Assembly: GCA_963377175.1 (NCBI GenBank)
Contig: CAUJNA010002757.1
Location: forward strand, 272,568 to 336,567
DNA length: 64,000 nucleotides
Source of the DNA: Effrenium voratum
Taxonomy: Eukaryota > Sar > Dinophyceae > Suessiales > Symbiodiniaceae
Direction: 5' to 3'
In this document: in pieces, positions 1 to 13,639 of the stretch
Layout: every line of letters begins with the position of its first letter
How positions within the stretch are numbered: the stretch's first letter is position 1
Notes under the pieces: generated by a model
The model's database searches: none
What the model was told of the DNA's origin: nothing
The model's input: only the letters and a program-made list of their open reading frames with translations
Translations under genes and position numbers: made by a program

Positions 1-604
1 TGAGCTTGGCAACGCCCCCCGGCAACCCGATTCGATCTGTTTAAGGTTGACACCGTATGAAGCAACCCCAGTTTATTGCACTTTTGGAGGGGAACCCCCC
101 CCCATAAGTAAACTGGGGGTTGATTCATATGGGGTTAACATTTGGCCCTCTTTGCCTTCACAGGATGAGGAGGGCGCGGCCAGCCCAAGAAGGCGGGGCG
201 CGGGTGCCGACCGTATTGAGCTTCAATTTGGTCAGGGGCTCTTTGGTGAAGCAACACCTGCCGGAAGGGACATTTCTTGTGTGTTTTGGCCAGGTAACCA
301 GAACTTTTGGGGGAGCTTTTGGGGGTGCATGGACCTGGGTGGGCGAAGGAAGCGACCTCTGCAAGTCCACGGATGTCACGCGAAAGGAACTTCTTTTCAT
401 GCGCGGCCCGAGATGCCGATTCATGGTGAGGTTACATGTGGTTTCCCTTCCAGTTCATCCACAAGTGAAGGGTCCAGCCACAACATAGTATAGGCATTTC
501 CAGAAGTTTGCGGGCCTAAAGATGTCCGGGTTCTTTTGGGTTTGCCTGGAATCCATGCTCCAGCGGCCCGACCGAGCCTGTGCTTTTTTCGCACCAATTG
601 CCAG
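1..604. other. No supported gene
   Basis: I see no exon with convincing codon bias and no RNA gene here. The sequence is mixed non-coding DNA with short G and C runs. Confidence 0.5.
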
Positions 605-644
605 GCTGGAAGCCTGTGATCGCATCTGCGAGCTCGAGGCCGCC
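605..644 (+). CDS. Possible micro-exon, helical protein
   Basis: A 40-base stretch lies between an AG|G acceptor and a GTGAGA donor. It reads LEACDRICELEAA in one frame, with third codon positions mostly G or C, like a piece of coiled coil. Its partner exons are not identified, and it could be chance. Confidence 0.22.
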
Positions 645-2927
645 GTGAGACCCAGATGAGTCTGGGACAAAAGCTGCCAGCTTTTATAGACAGCTTGTGG
701 CTTACATTATTGGGAAGGCCAACAAGGCTGGAAGCCTTCAGCTAGGCATGTTCCACGGGTGTGGAGATGACTCTGCCACCTGTTGCACGTGCCTCCGTTT
801 CTCTTCAGTTTGCGTCAGTTTGGGTCGGTGGCTGGTCTCTAGCATCCAAGATCATGGAGTGGACATGTCAGGACGGTCAGGCCGAGATTTAGGCCCGCGT
901 AAAATTGAGTTGGACCCTGTGTGTTGGAAAGGGAACCCACCTGAAACCATCCAGTTGAAGGGGGTGGGTGCCCATCAGGTTTTTGCGCTCCCAACCCAAA
1001 GGGTTCCCTAAAAAAACGACAGCCATGGGCCCATGAGGGTCTTCTCGTTTCTCGCGGTTTGCGACGGGCCCAAGGAACTGGCCAAGCAGAAGCAGGTGAA
1101 TGCGTCCTTGCGGCAGGCGGCTTGCAGGAAGTGGGGTGGGCGGTCGTTGTTTTGCCCTATCCCCTGGAAAAAAAGCAACAGCGCAGGATCGATGTGCCGT
1201 ATCAAGCAGGTGTCTCGTAGTGTGGTGGATGTAGGTATAGACATCATTGTCCATGAGGAACCTGTCGAGATCGCTTTCAAGCAACCATGCATCTGTCGTG
1301 GTTGCCCCCAATTGAGCAAAACTCACGCATGATATATAGGTCTCACGAAAGGATGATGGAATTGGAATGCAGTGCACCCGGCCACGGGAAGCAACTGCCT
1401 TTGGAGACGCAACAGGCTGCCTGTCCCAGTTAGCGCGACCTTGAGGGCTATGGCCTGAGCGGCCCAAGTGTATTGTTGGCATACTGGGCCACTCGCAAGG
1501 TTTGAGCCCATGCGGCGAGCCACCGGCCTGCCTGCTGGGATGGGAATCTGAGTAGCCCTATACCTGACATGAATGGGGATGCGTTGCTAAACGACAGGCA
1601 TCTTCTGGAAGGCTCCCGTCAGGTTCAACATGTTCGATTAGGACCATCCACCAGTGGTTCGGAGAACCAATCGGGTTCAGATGATGCCTGCTCCTCGTCT
1701 TTCATTTGGATGTGTCCGAAGCCAGGGTGCGATTCCGCAACTGGATGGTTTTGAAGGGAACCAGAAGGAAGCCTACGGGTTTCGTTCCATTTGATAAAAC
1801 ACACCCATTGTGCAAATGACTTCTGCCAGCTGTGAGGGATCTTTGCACTGGGATGAAGACTGGATACCATGTTCGTACCTTCTGTCAGCTATCTTCTTTT
1901 TGCCGAATCGGGATGGCAATTTCGCAAGAACCTTTTCTACTCCTACCTTCCCCATTCTTTCCAGGGATCCTTCTTTCTAGAAAACCTCCGAACACTCAGG
2001 GAAACGAAACGGCCGGTTTTCGAAAAGAACGATGGTTGGAAAGAATGGGAATCAACCCTTAGAGGCATGTCTTAATTTGTCCCATTTCTGCGCTGCGTGC
2101 AGGGCAACGAGGTTCAGGCCGGGGTGGGTGGGCAGACTGAGGGGCACTTGTCGCATCGACTGAAATGACACCCACCAAGCCCCCTGTTAGAGGAAAGGTG
2201 GTCCAGGGGCCCGCTGTCAGGTTCCATATGTGACCGGGAGAGTGGCAGACAGCTTGTGCAACTGACTCACTTCTCACTGCGGCACTTGGGCTTGAATTCT
2301 TCGCTTCGACTTGGGCTTGAATTCTTCCACTGTGCGTGAAACATGAAGCAGGAGCTGCAGAGGAACAATTCCTTTCAAGGCATCACATAATTATCAGGAC
2401 AGATCGACCCTTCGTTACTCAGGTTCAGCTAGTTGGATGTGGATCCGGTGTGAAGCCCTTCGTCCAACAGCCGCGCGGGTTACATGCAGAGTCCTCAACC
2501 GCCCATATGAGCCAGGCAAGAAAACAAAGCCACCAAGCCCTTGGTGGGACCATAGAAGTTGCTACTTACTGGTGTTTTCGGTGACCTTGCTGTGCCAACC
2601 TTACAGGAGGCCCTGGTCAGGTTGTTGCGCTCATTTTGACTGAGGGTCTCAGTCCTGTCCGGGCACCCTCTGCGCATGAGGCATTGAAGGATGTCCAGCC
2701 TGATCGTTCTCGCTGGGTTCTACTGGCCCGGGGGTGGTTCAAACCGGACAACTTGCATTTGGGCATTTTGGCCTGGGACCGAGAAGCCGTGGAACCACTG
2801 CAGACCACATGTGCGGATCTTTGAGGAAGGTCTTCTCTCAGAAAAAAAAGAGAGTGATATCTGGTAGACGAAATCTGGGCCAGCATCGAACCCATTATTT
2901 GTGTGTACCTCAGATTCCAAGTTTCAG
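645..2927. other. Intergenic or intronic DNA without a supported gene
   Basis: No exon passes both tests of splice-like borders and GC-rich third positions. Near 2296-2325 the phrase cttgggcttgaattcttc occurs twice in tandem. Nothing else is assignable. Confidence 0.5.
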
Positions 2928-3965
2928 GGTCTCCGCACCCGAGGCTGACCGCATCAAGGTCCTGCAGAAGGAGGTGGAGGTGTTGGGCGGCCCAGCGCCT
3001 TTCGCTTTGGAGCGCCTTTCGCCGGGGCGAGTTTTCCCCCGATCGCGGGGTCTGAAATCGAAAAGAACCCGGTTGCCCGGTGGTGCCCCTTTTTTCCCTT
3101 TTTTTTTTGGTGGGGGGAAGGGTTCCCCTTCAAAGTCAACCAACCAAAAAAGGGTGTCCTTTTTTTTCTTCCGCGTGGCCACTGGGCATCTCAGAGAACG
3201 GCCTGTTTCAAGAGGAGTTTCACGGAGATGTTTGTTGTCACTGACGCTGAGGTGGGACGGCCAACTCTGGAATTTTCGATGAGAAAGCAAGAACGCCGAC
3301 GGTGAATGGAAGGGAAACCTCTGGTTGAATCCTTCCAGGTTGCTTTTTTGCCTGGTGAGCATTTGGTATTTGGGCTGGCGACCAATCTAATTCAATGCAC
3401 ATGGCAGGTGCAGGTGAAAAGTTTGTTTGACCTGAGCGAATGGCCCTGGCATGAGTGGAGCCCCCGCTTGCAACTTAAATGTTCATGCCGTGAAGCATGG
3501 TCCAGCTATGCCCAGCCTGCCTTTGCACAACAGCGAGAAGGCCCCTTTCTAAGTAGCTCGAGAGCAAACACTGGGTCACCTGCCAGACTGTCTTGAGGAG
3601 TCTTGAGCTTTTGGCCCCAGCTTGGGATCTTGAGGTTCCGCAGGCAATCTCTCCTGAGATTTTCACGTCTTGCGCTTGTTTTGCCACGTTGGGGGAGGTG
3701 CTTGCCCAAAACAGGCGGCAGGGTTGCTGTGATTGCTGGAGCGCTTCGAATCCTTTGTGGTTTTGGGGTCCAACACTTCGTGGCTTCAAGAGGGACGTAC
3801 TTTTCTCTCTGCTTGGAGCCAAAAAGAGGGCTACCTTCCATGGGAAAGCCGCAATTGCTGCCTGTCCTTGGGCTCTGCGAGGCACAGGAAGCTGTTGAAG
3901 GAAGAGGACGAGCAGAGGCAGCGGGGAGACAAGCGGCGGACAGGGAAGCGGCAGTTGAGGAATGA
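2928..3965 (+). CDS. Two 3'-terminal exons of a coiled-coil protein
   Basis: Exon 2928-3030 follows a TTTCAG acceptor and ends before GTTTTC. It reads from VSAPEADRIKVLQKEVE to ALERLSPGR, with heptad-like spacing. Exon 3882-3965 follows an AG|G acceptor, is rich in Glu, Ala and Arg (AQEAVEGRGRAEAAG at its start) and ends in EAAVEE and a TGA. The first exon ends in phase 0 and the second starts in phase 0, so they can join directly. The 851-base gap is then an intron holding poly-T and poly-G runs. The protein is not recognised; the sequence shows only a charged alpha-helical tail. Upstream exons, possibly including 605-644, are uncertain. Confidence 0.4.
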
Positions 3966-4606
3966 AGACTTAACCTTAACCTTTGCCTCTGGGTGGAAGC
4001 AGTCTTCTTGGGTTTGTTTTGGAACCCGCACCTATAGGAGCCCCTGCGAGTTTGGCAGTTTTCTCTTGTAGCCGACAACTTGGCGCGGGTACCTTGTTTT
4101 TACAAATCCCGGACTTGTTTGATGGCTGTTTCTGGGCAATCAGCACAGCAGGTCGGAAAGGACCACCTAAAAATGCAAGGTGGTTTGGATGGTTGGCTGG
4201 TTGGCTGGCTGCGTTGGCTGGCTGGGTTGGCTGGTTGGGTTGGATTGGATTGGATTGGTTTGGTTTGGTTTGGTTTGGTTGGGTGGGTGGGCTGGCTGGT
4301 TTCTTGCCAAGCTGGGCTTGTACTATTTGTTCGAGAACACTTGTTGAACGACAGCCTTTGTCCCAATTCCCAATTTGCCCTTTTTGCGTGAATGAAGTGC
4401 TTGCATCGTGGTGACACCTTGGCAGTAAAGTGGGGTCTCGCCTGTACTGAAAGGCATTGTGTCGCCTCTTATTGGCAGCAATCGATTAATATATCGATCA
4501 GGCACTGATGAAAGCCGGTTTCCAGACTGTTGTGTAAACACATCTCGTGGCAAGACCACTTTTGACACCTAGAACGCCTCGTAGTCGTGCGGCGTTCCGA
4601 CCTCAG
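3966..4606. other. Intergenic stretch with a GGTTGGCTGG-type microsatellite
   Basis: No exon is seen. From about 4180 to 4301 there is a low-complexity tract that moves from GGTTGGCT units through GGATT (three copies) to GGTTT (four copies) and back to GGGT/GGCT units. Confidence 0.7.
4180..4301. repeat. Pyrimidine-poor microsatellite, 4-5 bp units
   Basis: The tract is built of related units ggttggct, ggatt and ggttt. The unit changes along the tract, as expected from successive slippage expansions. Confidence 0.85.
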
Positions 4607-4865
4607 GGCTCCGCTCTTGGAGGCGCGGCAAGCACGGGCGCGTGCGCTTCGCGGGTCTGCGTTTCATCTTTGACTTGTTGGTGTGTCAAGGATCAAGCCT
4701 TCGAGGCCCACAGTTGTATCAAGTGTTGCCTCGGCCTTCTTTGAACAGCTGCGGCATGTTAGAGTGGCGTGGCAGAGGGCTGGGCTTTCGTCCAGCGAAC
4801 ACCTGCGTGGTGGACAGCTTCGGAGCATGTTGGCCGCTTCAGCGAGGGCCCTTTTGGCGCAGTGA
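4607..4865 (+). CDS. Two 3'-terminal exons of an unrecognised helical protein
   Basis: Exon 4607-4654 follows CTCAG and reads APLLEARQARARALR with strong GC3 bias. A 51-base GT-AG intron separates it from exon 4706-4865, which follows TTCGAG|G and ends in ARALLAQ and TGA. Phases agree: two bases are left over from the first exon and one base leads the second. The second exon contains VVSSVASAFFEQLRHVRVAW and then a region ending SMLAASARALLAQ. Together they give about 68 residues of amphipathic helix rich in Arg, Ala and Leu. I do not recognise the family. Upstream exons are not resolved. Confidence 0.5.
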
Positions 4866-7800
4866 ACATGAACCCTAGAGTGGATTTGCTCAACCTCAAA
4901 CCCGCTTGCGAGCAAGGGGAGGAATTTGCACAAAGCTGAATTTGACCGGATGATTGTTGTATCGGACCTGTCCTTTTGTTGACAATTTCCAGCGGTGCCA
5001 ACATCAGTTTCATCGAACGCACTGTCAACAAGAGTTCGTCCTCCTGCGATGGACTCTGTCAACCTCCACAACAAGTAGATGCTACTTTGGGGTTGAGACA
5101 CGTTTCCCCAAAAAATGTGCCACAACGTGTGAGTGGTCGCTTGGAAGATGATATCGCTATCAGCTGGCTAGCTGGCTGGCTACTTTGGACCCAGACTCGA
5201 GGGGGGGGCGGGGGGGCACAACGCTGTCTCACCCACTGTCAGCCGTGGCGCTCGCTCATCCAAATCATCAGCCTTGCGGAATGAGAATGGCTTTCTCCCG
5301 GCATCTAGTCATTGGAGAGATGTGGTTTGTGTTTCCGTGAGGAGGGAGACTTCTTGCCAGTCTTGGCAAGAGGAAGTTGTGAGTTGTGAGGGCTGCCTTC
5401 CGGGGGTAGAAATTGGGGTTGTTGATTGATCAGTACCCCCGGGGTTGCGCTCGGACTTCCCCAGCAGGGAGCAGAAGTTGGCCTAAGCTGAGGGCGCTTG
5501 TCATCAACCATCGGCCAAGCTGCCGACGGAGGCCCCCAACCTCTTTTTGGTTTGCAATTCAGAAATCCAAGTGGGTGCCCAATCTTGATGCTCAAGTTTC
5601 GCCATTACTCCCGAGCCAAACACATTTCCTCTTGCCAGGGCAAGCTCGCCAAGGGTCTGCAGAAGCCGCTGGGATGCGCTTCAAAGCAGTCCGTGTCAAA
5701 ATTCACCCTTGTGGCTTTGTCAGAAGCTTTAAGTAGGCATCTCTGATGACCAGAGTGGTGGCTGAGTGGAAGGCTTGCCCGAAGTTGAGTTCTCTTTTCC
5801 AAGGCGCGAGCGACTGGCTGAGGCTTGCCGATCATTGGCACAGACTCGCTTTCCCAACCGAGGCCACGCAAGGACAAGCAAGATATCCACAACGAGTTCA
5901 GGACCGAAACCTTGCATGCCAGGTTTCCTTTTTGCGTGCAGATATGTCAGGGGGGCCTCACAATGTGCCGCGTTTACGACTCGATTTTCAAGAATGCGGC
6001 AGGGTACTCGCAATCTGGACCTTGGTGGATGCCCTTTGTCCGTTTGGATTTTCTTGAGGCCAGGTTGCCGCTCCTTCCCTGCCTGATACAAGTGTCCCGA
6101 AGTGGTTCCCTGCCCTTGTCCCCTCAATAGGGCAGTGTTTAGACATGCCTGGTGATATACATGGGTGTGTCTTTTCTGTTGTTGCCATTCTTGGGGTTGT
6201 TTCAACGGGAAAGCACAGGCAAGCCACTCATTTCAGTCGATCCCCCTGCTTGGCACTGTCTGTCGGCCCTCCAATCAAGTAACCACGGATACCTCCCTTG
6301 TGATAAAGCACCCCTCCCAGGAAGAAGGCGTGATGGTCATAGAATTGACGCCGTTACTGGAAAAGCCAATAGTCAGGGGTGGCAATGTGCCTTTCTCCAA
6401 CTCCGCGAGCCAGGAAGAAAGCCTGGTAAGTTGCAACGCGACCATTTGAGCGGGTGTGCAAAACACCGCGTGCCGAATTCGCACTGTGGGACCGAGGTCT
6501 TTCACAGAGCTTTCAGTCATTAGTAATGACTCTTACAGAATCACATCAGCATGCTGCGGCTTGCTCGTGTTCATAGGCTGAACGTCTCAATCGGCCGTTC
6601 GTGTCGATCCCATGTTCACGCCAGCCTTTGGACAACTTCATGAGAGAACCGGTGAACTATTGGCCAGCTTTCACCGCGGCACACCAGGAACTTCCCCGAA
6701 TTGCAATTTGCGACTTCTGGATAGGTTTGAATCATTGCTCTTATTAATTCTGGATCTATTGAAGGATACTTCATCCCCTAATTGATTACTTGATAGGTTT
6801 CATCTTCTGTACTTTTCTCCTAGGCAGCAGCTGCAGCTTCTTTTGGCCGGGTCTCTTTCGTGACCGGAGGTTGGCAAAAATCACCGGATATCTGACTTTT
6901 GCTCACACATTTGTCCGCGTCCGGGTGGAGGGGGCCTTTTAGCATCTCCAAAGCTGGTGAGCAAACATCTCTTTTTCCCAAGCAGAAAAACATATTTGGG
7001 TGCATGGGGTGAACAAATATTTGGGTGTGTCTTAAAACAGGGGACCCTTCCACGTAGGCGGTTCCTTTTGGTTTCCTTTAAAACACATCCAAAAAGGGGT
7101 CAACTCATTTGATTTGAGCAAAAGTCGTTCGTGATTCTCTCGAAGGGAGCCTCGGCGCCTCTGAAGCGGCCGCCGTGCTCACCTTCACGGCGAGGAAAAG
7201 GGAAAGAGGTGCGTGTCTTTTGAGTGTACGCTTCCAACTAACATGGCACCTGTGGGGAGGTACCTGGAAGATCAAGTTCCTTTTGAAGGGATCCCCTGTC
7301 AGTTGGGGTACCTTTTTAAAGCTTGGCGCAAAGGGACACCATAAGGACACCCGCCTTTGCTTTTTTTGTTCCGCATGTGTTGGAACCCCCCCCCCCCCTC
7401 CCCGAGAAAACACAAAAAAACAGCTTTTGGACAAGCGCGCCAAAGGCCTCAGCGAGAAGGGTCCTGTTCTTTGGACTCACCGGCTCCTAAAATTGTCATA
7501 GCACCTCCTCAAAAGTGATGTGTCAGTTGAAGGCATAGTATGAGATTGGTCAGGGTGGTAGGATGTCGCAATTCAAGCAGGGGGATTTCTTGGACTCTGA
7601 CTTGATGCCCTCCTGAGCTGTCACTAGCAAACGCTGCCACACGCAAGGACACAATGTGCATTGACCATCCGAATGCAAACTGGACATCAGAAAGCATGCC
7701 TTCTGAGGTACTTCGATGACAATGGTCCCAACACACCTCCGAATCTTTCTCAACAAATATCTTGCAGTGATGTGTGAAGCTTTGTAGATGGCATGCCTGA

Positions 7801-8030
7801 ATGGAGGCGGGTAACAAAAACAAAACACACTTGAAGCTTCAAGCATATGCGCGAAAACGCATGTGCCGTATTCTCCCCGTCGCGCTGGAAGATGCGGCTT
7901 CTCAAGACGATGGCCAGACAGTTCCTCAGTGTTCAGTGGCACCCTTTTTCCTTTTTTTGGGTGGCTGCCCCACTAAAAATGGTCTTCCCAAAAAAGGGTT
8001 CCTTTTTTCCAGGGTCACTGAACAACTGAG
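4866..8030. other. Long non-coding stretch with a few exon-like patches
   Basis: No gene can be drawn. Weak exon-like patches are 5804 to about 5845 (RERLAEACRSLAQ after an AAG|G border), 7146-7189 (SLGASEAAAVLTFT) and about 7866-7911 (RILPVALEDAASQ). The last two could be 5' exons of the JmjC gene that starts to be readable at 8031. A poly-C run lies near 7386-7399. Confidence 0.4.
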
Positions 8031-10666
8031 GTTCTGGTGCTGAGGGAGACCTTTGGGGGTGCCTCCGTGCGTGAGAGCCTCGCCGCGGCCGTGTCTGACC
8101 AACGCTGCGAGGTGCAGTTCAAGCGGATGACGGCCGGGAAGGAGCCGGCAGCTGGGTCAAGCTTGGGCAACGTCGTATGGCTTTGCCCTTTCACAAAGTC
8201 ATGGTAGAACATGTCTTGATCAGTGGTTTCACACGAACTCAGGATGACTAACCCCCTGGTGGAATGGGGGAAGTGCAATTTGAACGTTCCTTCACTGTTG
8301 GGGGAGATGAATTCCCTACTCCACCGGGTGAGTCCGTCTGAGGTAAAGTCTGGGGCCGCGCTGGCGGAGGTCCAGACGCTCCTCGCCGAGTCCCGCGGCG
8401 AGGATAGCGTGCTGCTGATGGACGAGACATTGCTGGCGCCCTTCGCACAGCGCATCTTGGAGCAAGCGCCCGCGTACCTGCAGAGCCACTGGTACGGCAC
8501 GGAGTTTATTGCTTCCCTGTTTTTGGGGCTCCTCGTTGTTTGGCGGCTTCCGTGACGTGGGTCTGCCACTTGAAGACATTTGAGAAGGCGGAATGATGCG
8601 CTTCGTTCAAAGTCTTGATCACACGGTTGAGGTGACGTCGCACCGAGGTGACTGGTTCCACCTCTTCCCTCCCAGCTGGCAGCCATCCCCACTCTGTTTG
8701 ATCTTGGGAGGTGTCGGCGCCAGATCTGACCTGCATGCAGACCCTCTGGCTTGGACAGGCGGGAAGGCGCCAAAGTTGAAGACCGACTTTGCATGGTTAG
8801 CGGGAAACATGATGCCAATTTCAACACATACTGGAATGTGTACTTGCAAATGCAGAGAGAAAAAGAGAAGGAGAGAGAGAGAGAGAGAGCAAGTGATGTT
8901 GATGAGGTTGGTGGTGATGGTGATACTTGTGCTGGTAGTGCTGATGACGCAGGTGATGCTGCTAATGTCCGGGATGCTGGTGGTACTTAACAGGCTCAGA
9001 CCGTGGCACGCCCTGTTGACATTAACAGCGGACGCATGCATGATTCTGATTTGTTTGAGGCATCTGTAAGGGACAAGTTGACTGTCTGAGCATGAATCTC
9101 AGTATCGAAGCAAGGTGCCTTACACGACCTAAATCATCCAGCAGCATTATCGAAGCAAGGTGCCTTGCACGACCTAAATCATCCAGCAGCATTATCGAAG
9201 CAAGGTGCCTTGCACGACCTAAATCATCCAGCAGCATTCTCGATTGCAGCACCAGACGGCAAATGTGGCCCCAGCTGGCTTTCACCAAAACCAGCGGATT
9301 CTGTTGTGGTGCTCTACTTCTGTGTCGTTCCTTCGGTGAGTTTCAAAATCACCTTTTGGCCCTTGAGGCTGGAACTGCTTGCTTCGCGGCCGCAAGCTCT
9401 GGCGCTTCTTCCCCGCGGGCCGGAGCGCTTGCGATGCTGAGCCTCGCTTCGGCGCGGTGCCGCGGCCCTTCGGGGTGGGCCGCGGGGAGCTGTGCGCCAT
9501 CGGCTGCGGGCGCGGCAGCGCCAAGGACAGCTTTCAGGAGGACCTGGTGCCTTTGCTAAGTGGGGGGTTGTTTTTTTTTTTGGGGGGGAGTTTGGGAGGG
9601 CGGGCCGTGTTCTTGAAGGGCGCGCGTCGTGCTTTGCGTTTGTGTTTTTTGGTTTTGCGCCAGTCAGATGGGAGACTCGTCATGAGAATTTGGAGAGCCG
9701 AGAGTAGCTGCAAGAACACATGCCCAAACGTGGTTGCTTACAACTGTTTGGGTTGAACTGTTGTGCGCCTCTCTTGCAAAGTCAAAGGGCCTCTTGTCTT
9801 TTGTGCACGTTGCAGGGGTTTGAGGGTGCCCTTCTTGCTTTCCTGAATGCAAACCCCCTGACAAGCCCGTTGATCCGAGGGCCCGTGCTTGGAGTATCTG
9901 CAGCAGCCCGGGGAGACCTTGATCTTCCCGGGGCACTGGTGGCACCAAACGTTGCTGGACTCGGCTGTTTCGCCTTTGGCATCTTTTTGGGGTCCTGGGT
10001 TTTGGATTCTCCAATTGACCAGAAGCACAGCTTTTGCAGTTGGTGCTTTGGTCAAGGTACCACCTGACAACCACCGAGGGCTTTGCGGGGCAGCTGCTGA
10101 ATGGTCAAAACCTGCGGCGGGTTATGGAGCACATTGTCAGCTGGTGCCACTTGGAGGTCCGCTGAATGCTGATTTGGGCCCTCAAATTGTGCGAAGACTG
10201 CCAAGTCTGTTAAGTCATTTACAAGCGGCCCCCCCACTTCCATGATTGGAGGGAAGATTGATCCTTTGATTTTGCTTCAGCCTGCTTGTGGCACCAACCA
10301 AGATTCATTTTCTGATTCGGAGTGGGAATTGCAGGTAGAAGAGGAGATCTGGCAAAGGCCGCACCAGGAGGTGATCGCCCAGGTACTGAGCGAGGCCGTC
10401 GACTCGATGTAAGCCCCAAAGCGACGCACCTTCCGTGGCTCTCCGGCACTGGCAACACGCTCAAGATCTCCAGGCCTTGGTCCCCGGCGCAAGGAGTGGC
10501 CATCTTCCCTGCATCCAACGAAGCGAAGCGCGGTCCGTTCTCCAGCCTTCGCCCTCCTTCAGCTGCGCCATCCATTGCCCATGGCAAGGGCGGCGCTGGG
10601 CTGCACGAGCTCCGTCGCATGACAAAGATGGCCCGGTTTGACGCGCGGCGTGGAGTGCACCTTTGA
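8031..10666 (+). CDS. JmjC-type Fe(II)/2-oxoglutarate oxygenase (5' end not found)
   Basis: My exon model is 8031-8174, 8343-8503, 8676-8758, 9368-9546, 9880-9966, 10040-10156, 10335-10408 and 10474-10666; all phases agree and it gives about 345 residues without a start. Residues 1-130 contain VLRETFGG (the usual entry to the fold), then LILGGVG followed by LHADPLAW, which holds the first iron ligands His122 and Asp124. Next come WNCLLRGRKLWRFFP (Lys139, the usual 2-oxoglutarate contact) and QQPGETLIFPGHWWHQTLLD, with the second iron His at 211. This order is diagnostic for JmjC/cupin hydroxylases of the JMJD4/5/6 type, which hydroxylate or demethylate proteins. Substrate and compartment cannot be told. 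One intron uses a GC donor (8759). The last exon is less certain: if the GTAAGC donor at 10409 is not used, the protein ends at TAA 10410-10412. Confidence 0.75.
8868..8990. repeat. GA run followed by GAT/GGT-rich simple repeat
   Basis: A gagaga run at about 8868-8890 is followed by an imperfect gatgttgatgaggttggtgg tract to about 8990. Both lie inside the 609-base intron of the JmjC gene. Confidence 0.75.
9103..9237. repeat. Three tandem copies of a 45-bp unit
   Basis: The phrase tatcgaagcaaggtgcctt recurs at 9103, 9148 and 9193, a constant 45-base spacing. The first copy differs from the next two by single bases. The repeat lies in a JmjC gene intron, shortly before the exon at 9368. Since 45 is a multiple of 3, it also stays open as protein, but I take that as accidental. 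Confidence 0.9.
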
Positions 10667-10956
10667 TCCCTCAAATTGATTCAAATTGTAGGTCTGCCTG
10701 TACCAAGGTTTTTGTGAGCGAAGAAGGGACCCCTATGCTTAATCCAGCGGACTTCCCATCGCCCCGAGCTTGGGCTCAAGCGCTAGGTCGTCAGGGCAGC
10801 CGAGCAAGGAACTCATCCCGGGTGCTCAGCCCCACTCGGTTTCCATGAGCAAGCCCTGGTTTGGGGACATAGGGCAATTTCAAGCTGTCTGAAGAGGTCC
10901 TGGCCCATTTCTCGAGTGGGACCGGGTCACGGGACTTGGTGAGATTTCCCACGCCA

Positions 10957-12043
<1,087 letters not shown>

Positions 12044-13639
12044 GTGAGCGCACGCGGGTGGCGTGCGGAGACGTGCGGAGACGTGCGTTCGAGGGATCGG
12101 CGGGGAATGAGACATGGAGTCAAAGACCCCAAGAAAAAGACCTTAGGGGGAGCAAAGCCTGGGTTCATTCCCGCATTTTCTGGAGGTTTCCGACTTGGGT
12201 CGAAAATCGGGAAGCCCCAAAATGGGTTGCCCGGTCGTGGTGATTTCTTTTTGACCCATTCATACCCACTTGGGGAAAACCCAGAGCCAAGCTTCATCCA
12301 TGTTCGGTAAGTGAAGGTTAGGGAGGACAGTACCAACCCGAAATATGTTCCAACTCGACAAGTGAAGGCCTGGATAGAAAGGACAACCCCAACCAGAAGT
12401 AAGTGCGGAGTTCCGGCCTCTCGATTCTTTACTTGACTTGTAAACCCGCTCAGGACCGGGTTTTGATTTGTGACTCAGTTTTTTCCTTCTTGTCGGTGTC
12501 CTCTGGTTGATTGGGTACCCTAATTTTCAGAAGGCAACCAAAAGGAGGCCAGGCCCTGCTGCACAATGGCACTCTCTGAACCCTTTTTGGTGGGTTCCAC
12601 GTGATCAAGCCCCAAATAGAATGGCTCACTGGGGAAGGGAAATCATGATTTGAGAGCAGAACAGGTGTCCTTGGGCGCCCCGCCTTCAGTTTGTTTCGAA
12701 TCATTTGCCAGTGCCCTCCTTTTTTTGGGGACCCCGCCCCCCCCAAAAATGGTTGTTTTGAAGACGTATCCCAATGCTTCCAAACAGGCACCTGGACCAA
12801 GAGACTGGGGGAAGGCAAGGAGAAGGGAAGGTCTGGGACGAGTTACCCAAAGCAGAAATCTTCCTCCCTCGCTGCTCTCACTCAATCCCGCTTCTCTGTT
12901 GAAGCCAGAGTGCCAGAGGAAAAACCATCAGCCTCTGCTTTCGGTGTTTTCGACGACCTTACAACACACTTGTATTTGTTGCTTGAGAGTTGGAGGGCGA
13001 GTCTGTTGGGAGATAGGGGAGATTAAGGTTAAACAACTTGTGGACAAAAAGGGAGGACAGAAGGGGACGACGAAAAGCCGTCGCGGGTTCCTGTTTTGGG
13101 CCTACGAGGGCCTCCCATTTGGCACGCTTGAGCCTTTCAACAGAGGCCGCTCAAAGATGTGAAGGTCAAGGACTGGTTGGCGCCCAGGATTTGGAGCAGC
13201 CTTGGGGCCGCTACCTGGATGCTGAAATAGGCGCCGGGTGCGGAAGGGATCCGCATTGGAACTGCGAAGCCAGGGAGCCAGTCTTGGACGCACAAGCAAA
13301 AGCAAAAGCCCAAAAGAAAGAAGCAGAAACCGACACAGCAGCTGCTCAGCTGCTTGCAAGAGTCCAAATAGAGATGTGACGTGGCCCATGCACCTCGAGT
13401 GTCTTTGGCCTTTGGTCTCTGCCCGTGGAGCCTGACAGCTGATTTCATGCGCAAGGTGGGCCTTTTGGGAGCGTATTAGGCAAGAATTGTCAGCAAGCCA
13501 AATGCTTAGTCGCATGCGTTTGTTGCCGTATTCGCCCAGCCTGGGCATTTGCTACCGTAAGAGACAACAAAGAAACTGTGGCACTGGGCAGAAAAGGCCC
13601 GATGATACCAATGGCGAGAAGCATGTGAGACGTGTCTCC
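12044..13639. other. Non-coding stretch
   Basis: No exon has convincing borders. A lysine/alanine-rich open stretch near 13285-13379 ends in a stop but lacks GC3 bias. Short poly-C and poly-T runs are present near 12720-12750. Confidence 0.4.

Noticed and set aside
10770..10790. Second spliced-leader-like match (cttgggctcaag)
   Set aside because: It has an extra base within the core match and is not placed before an intronless coding region. Taken as chance.
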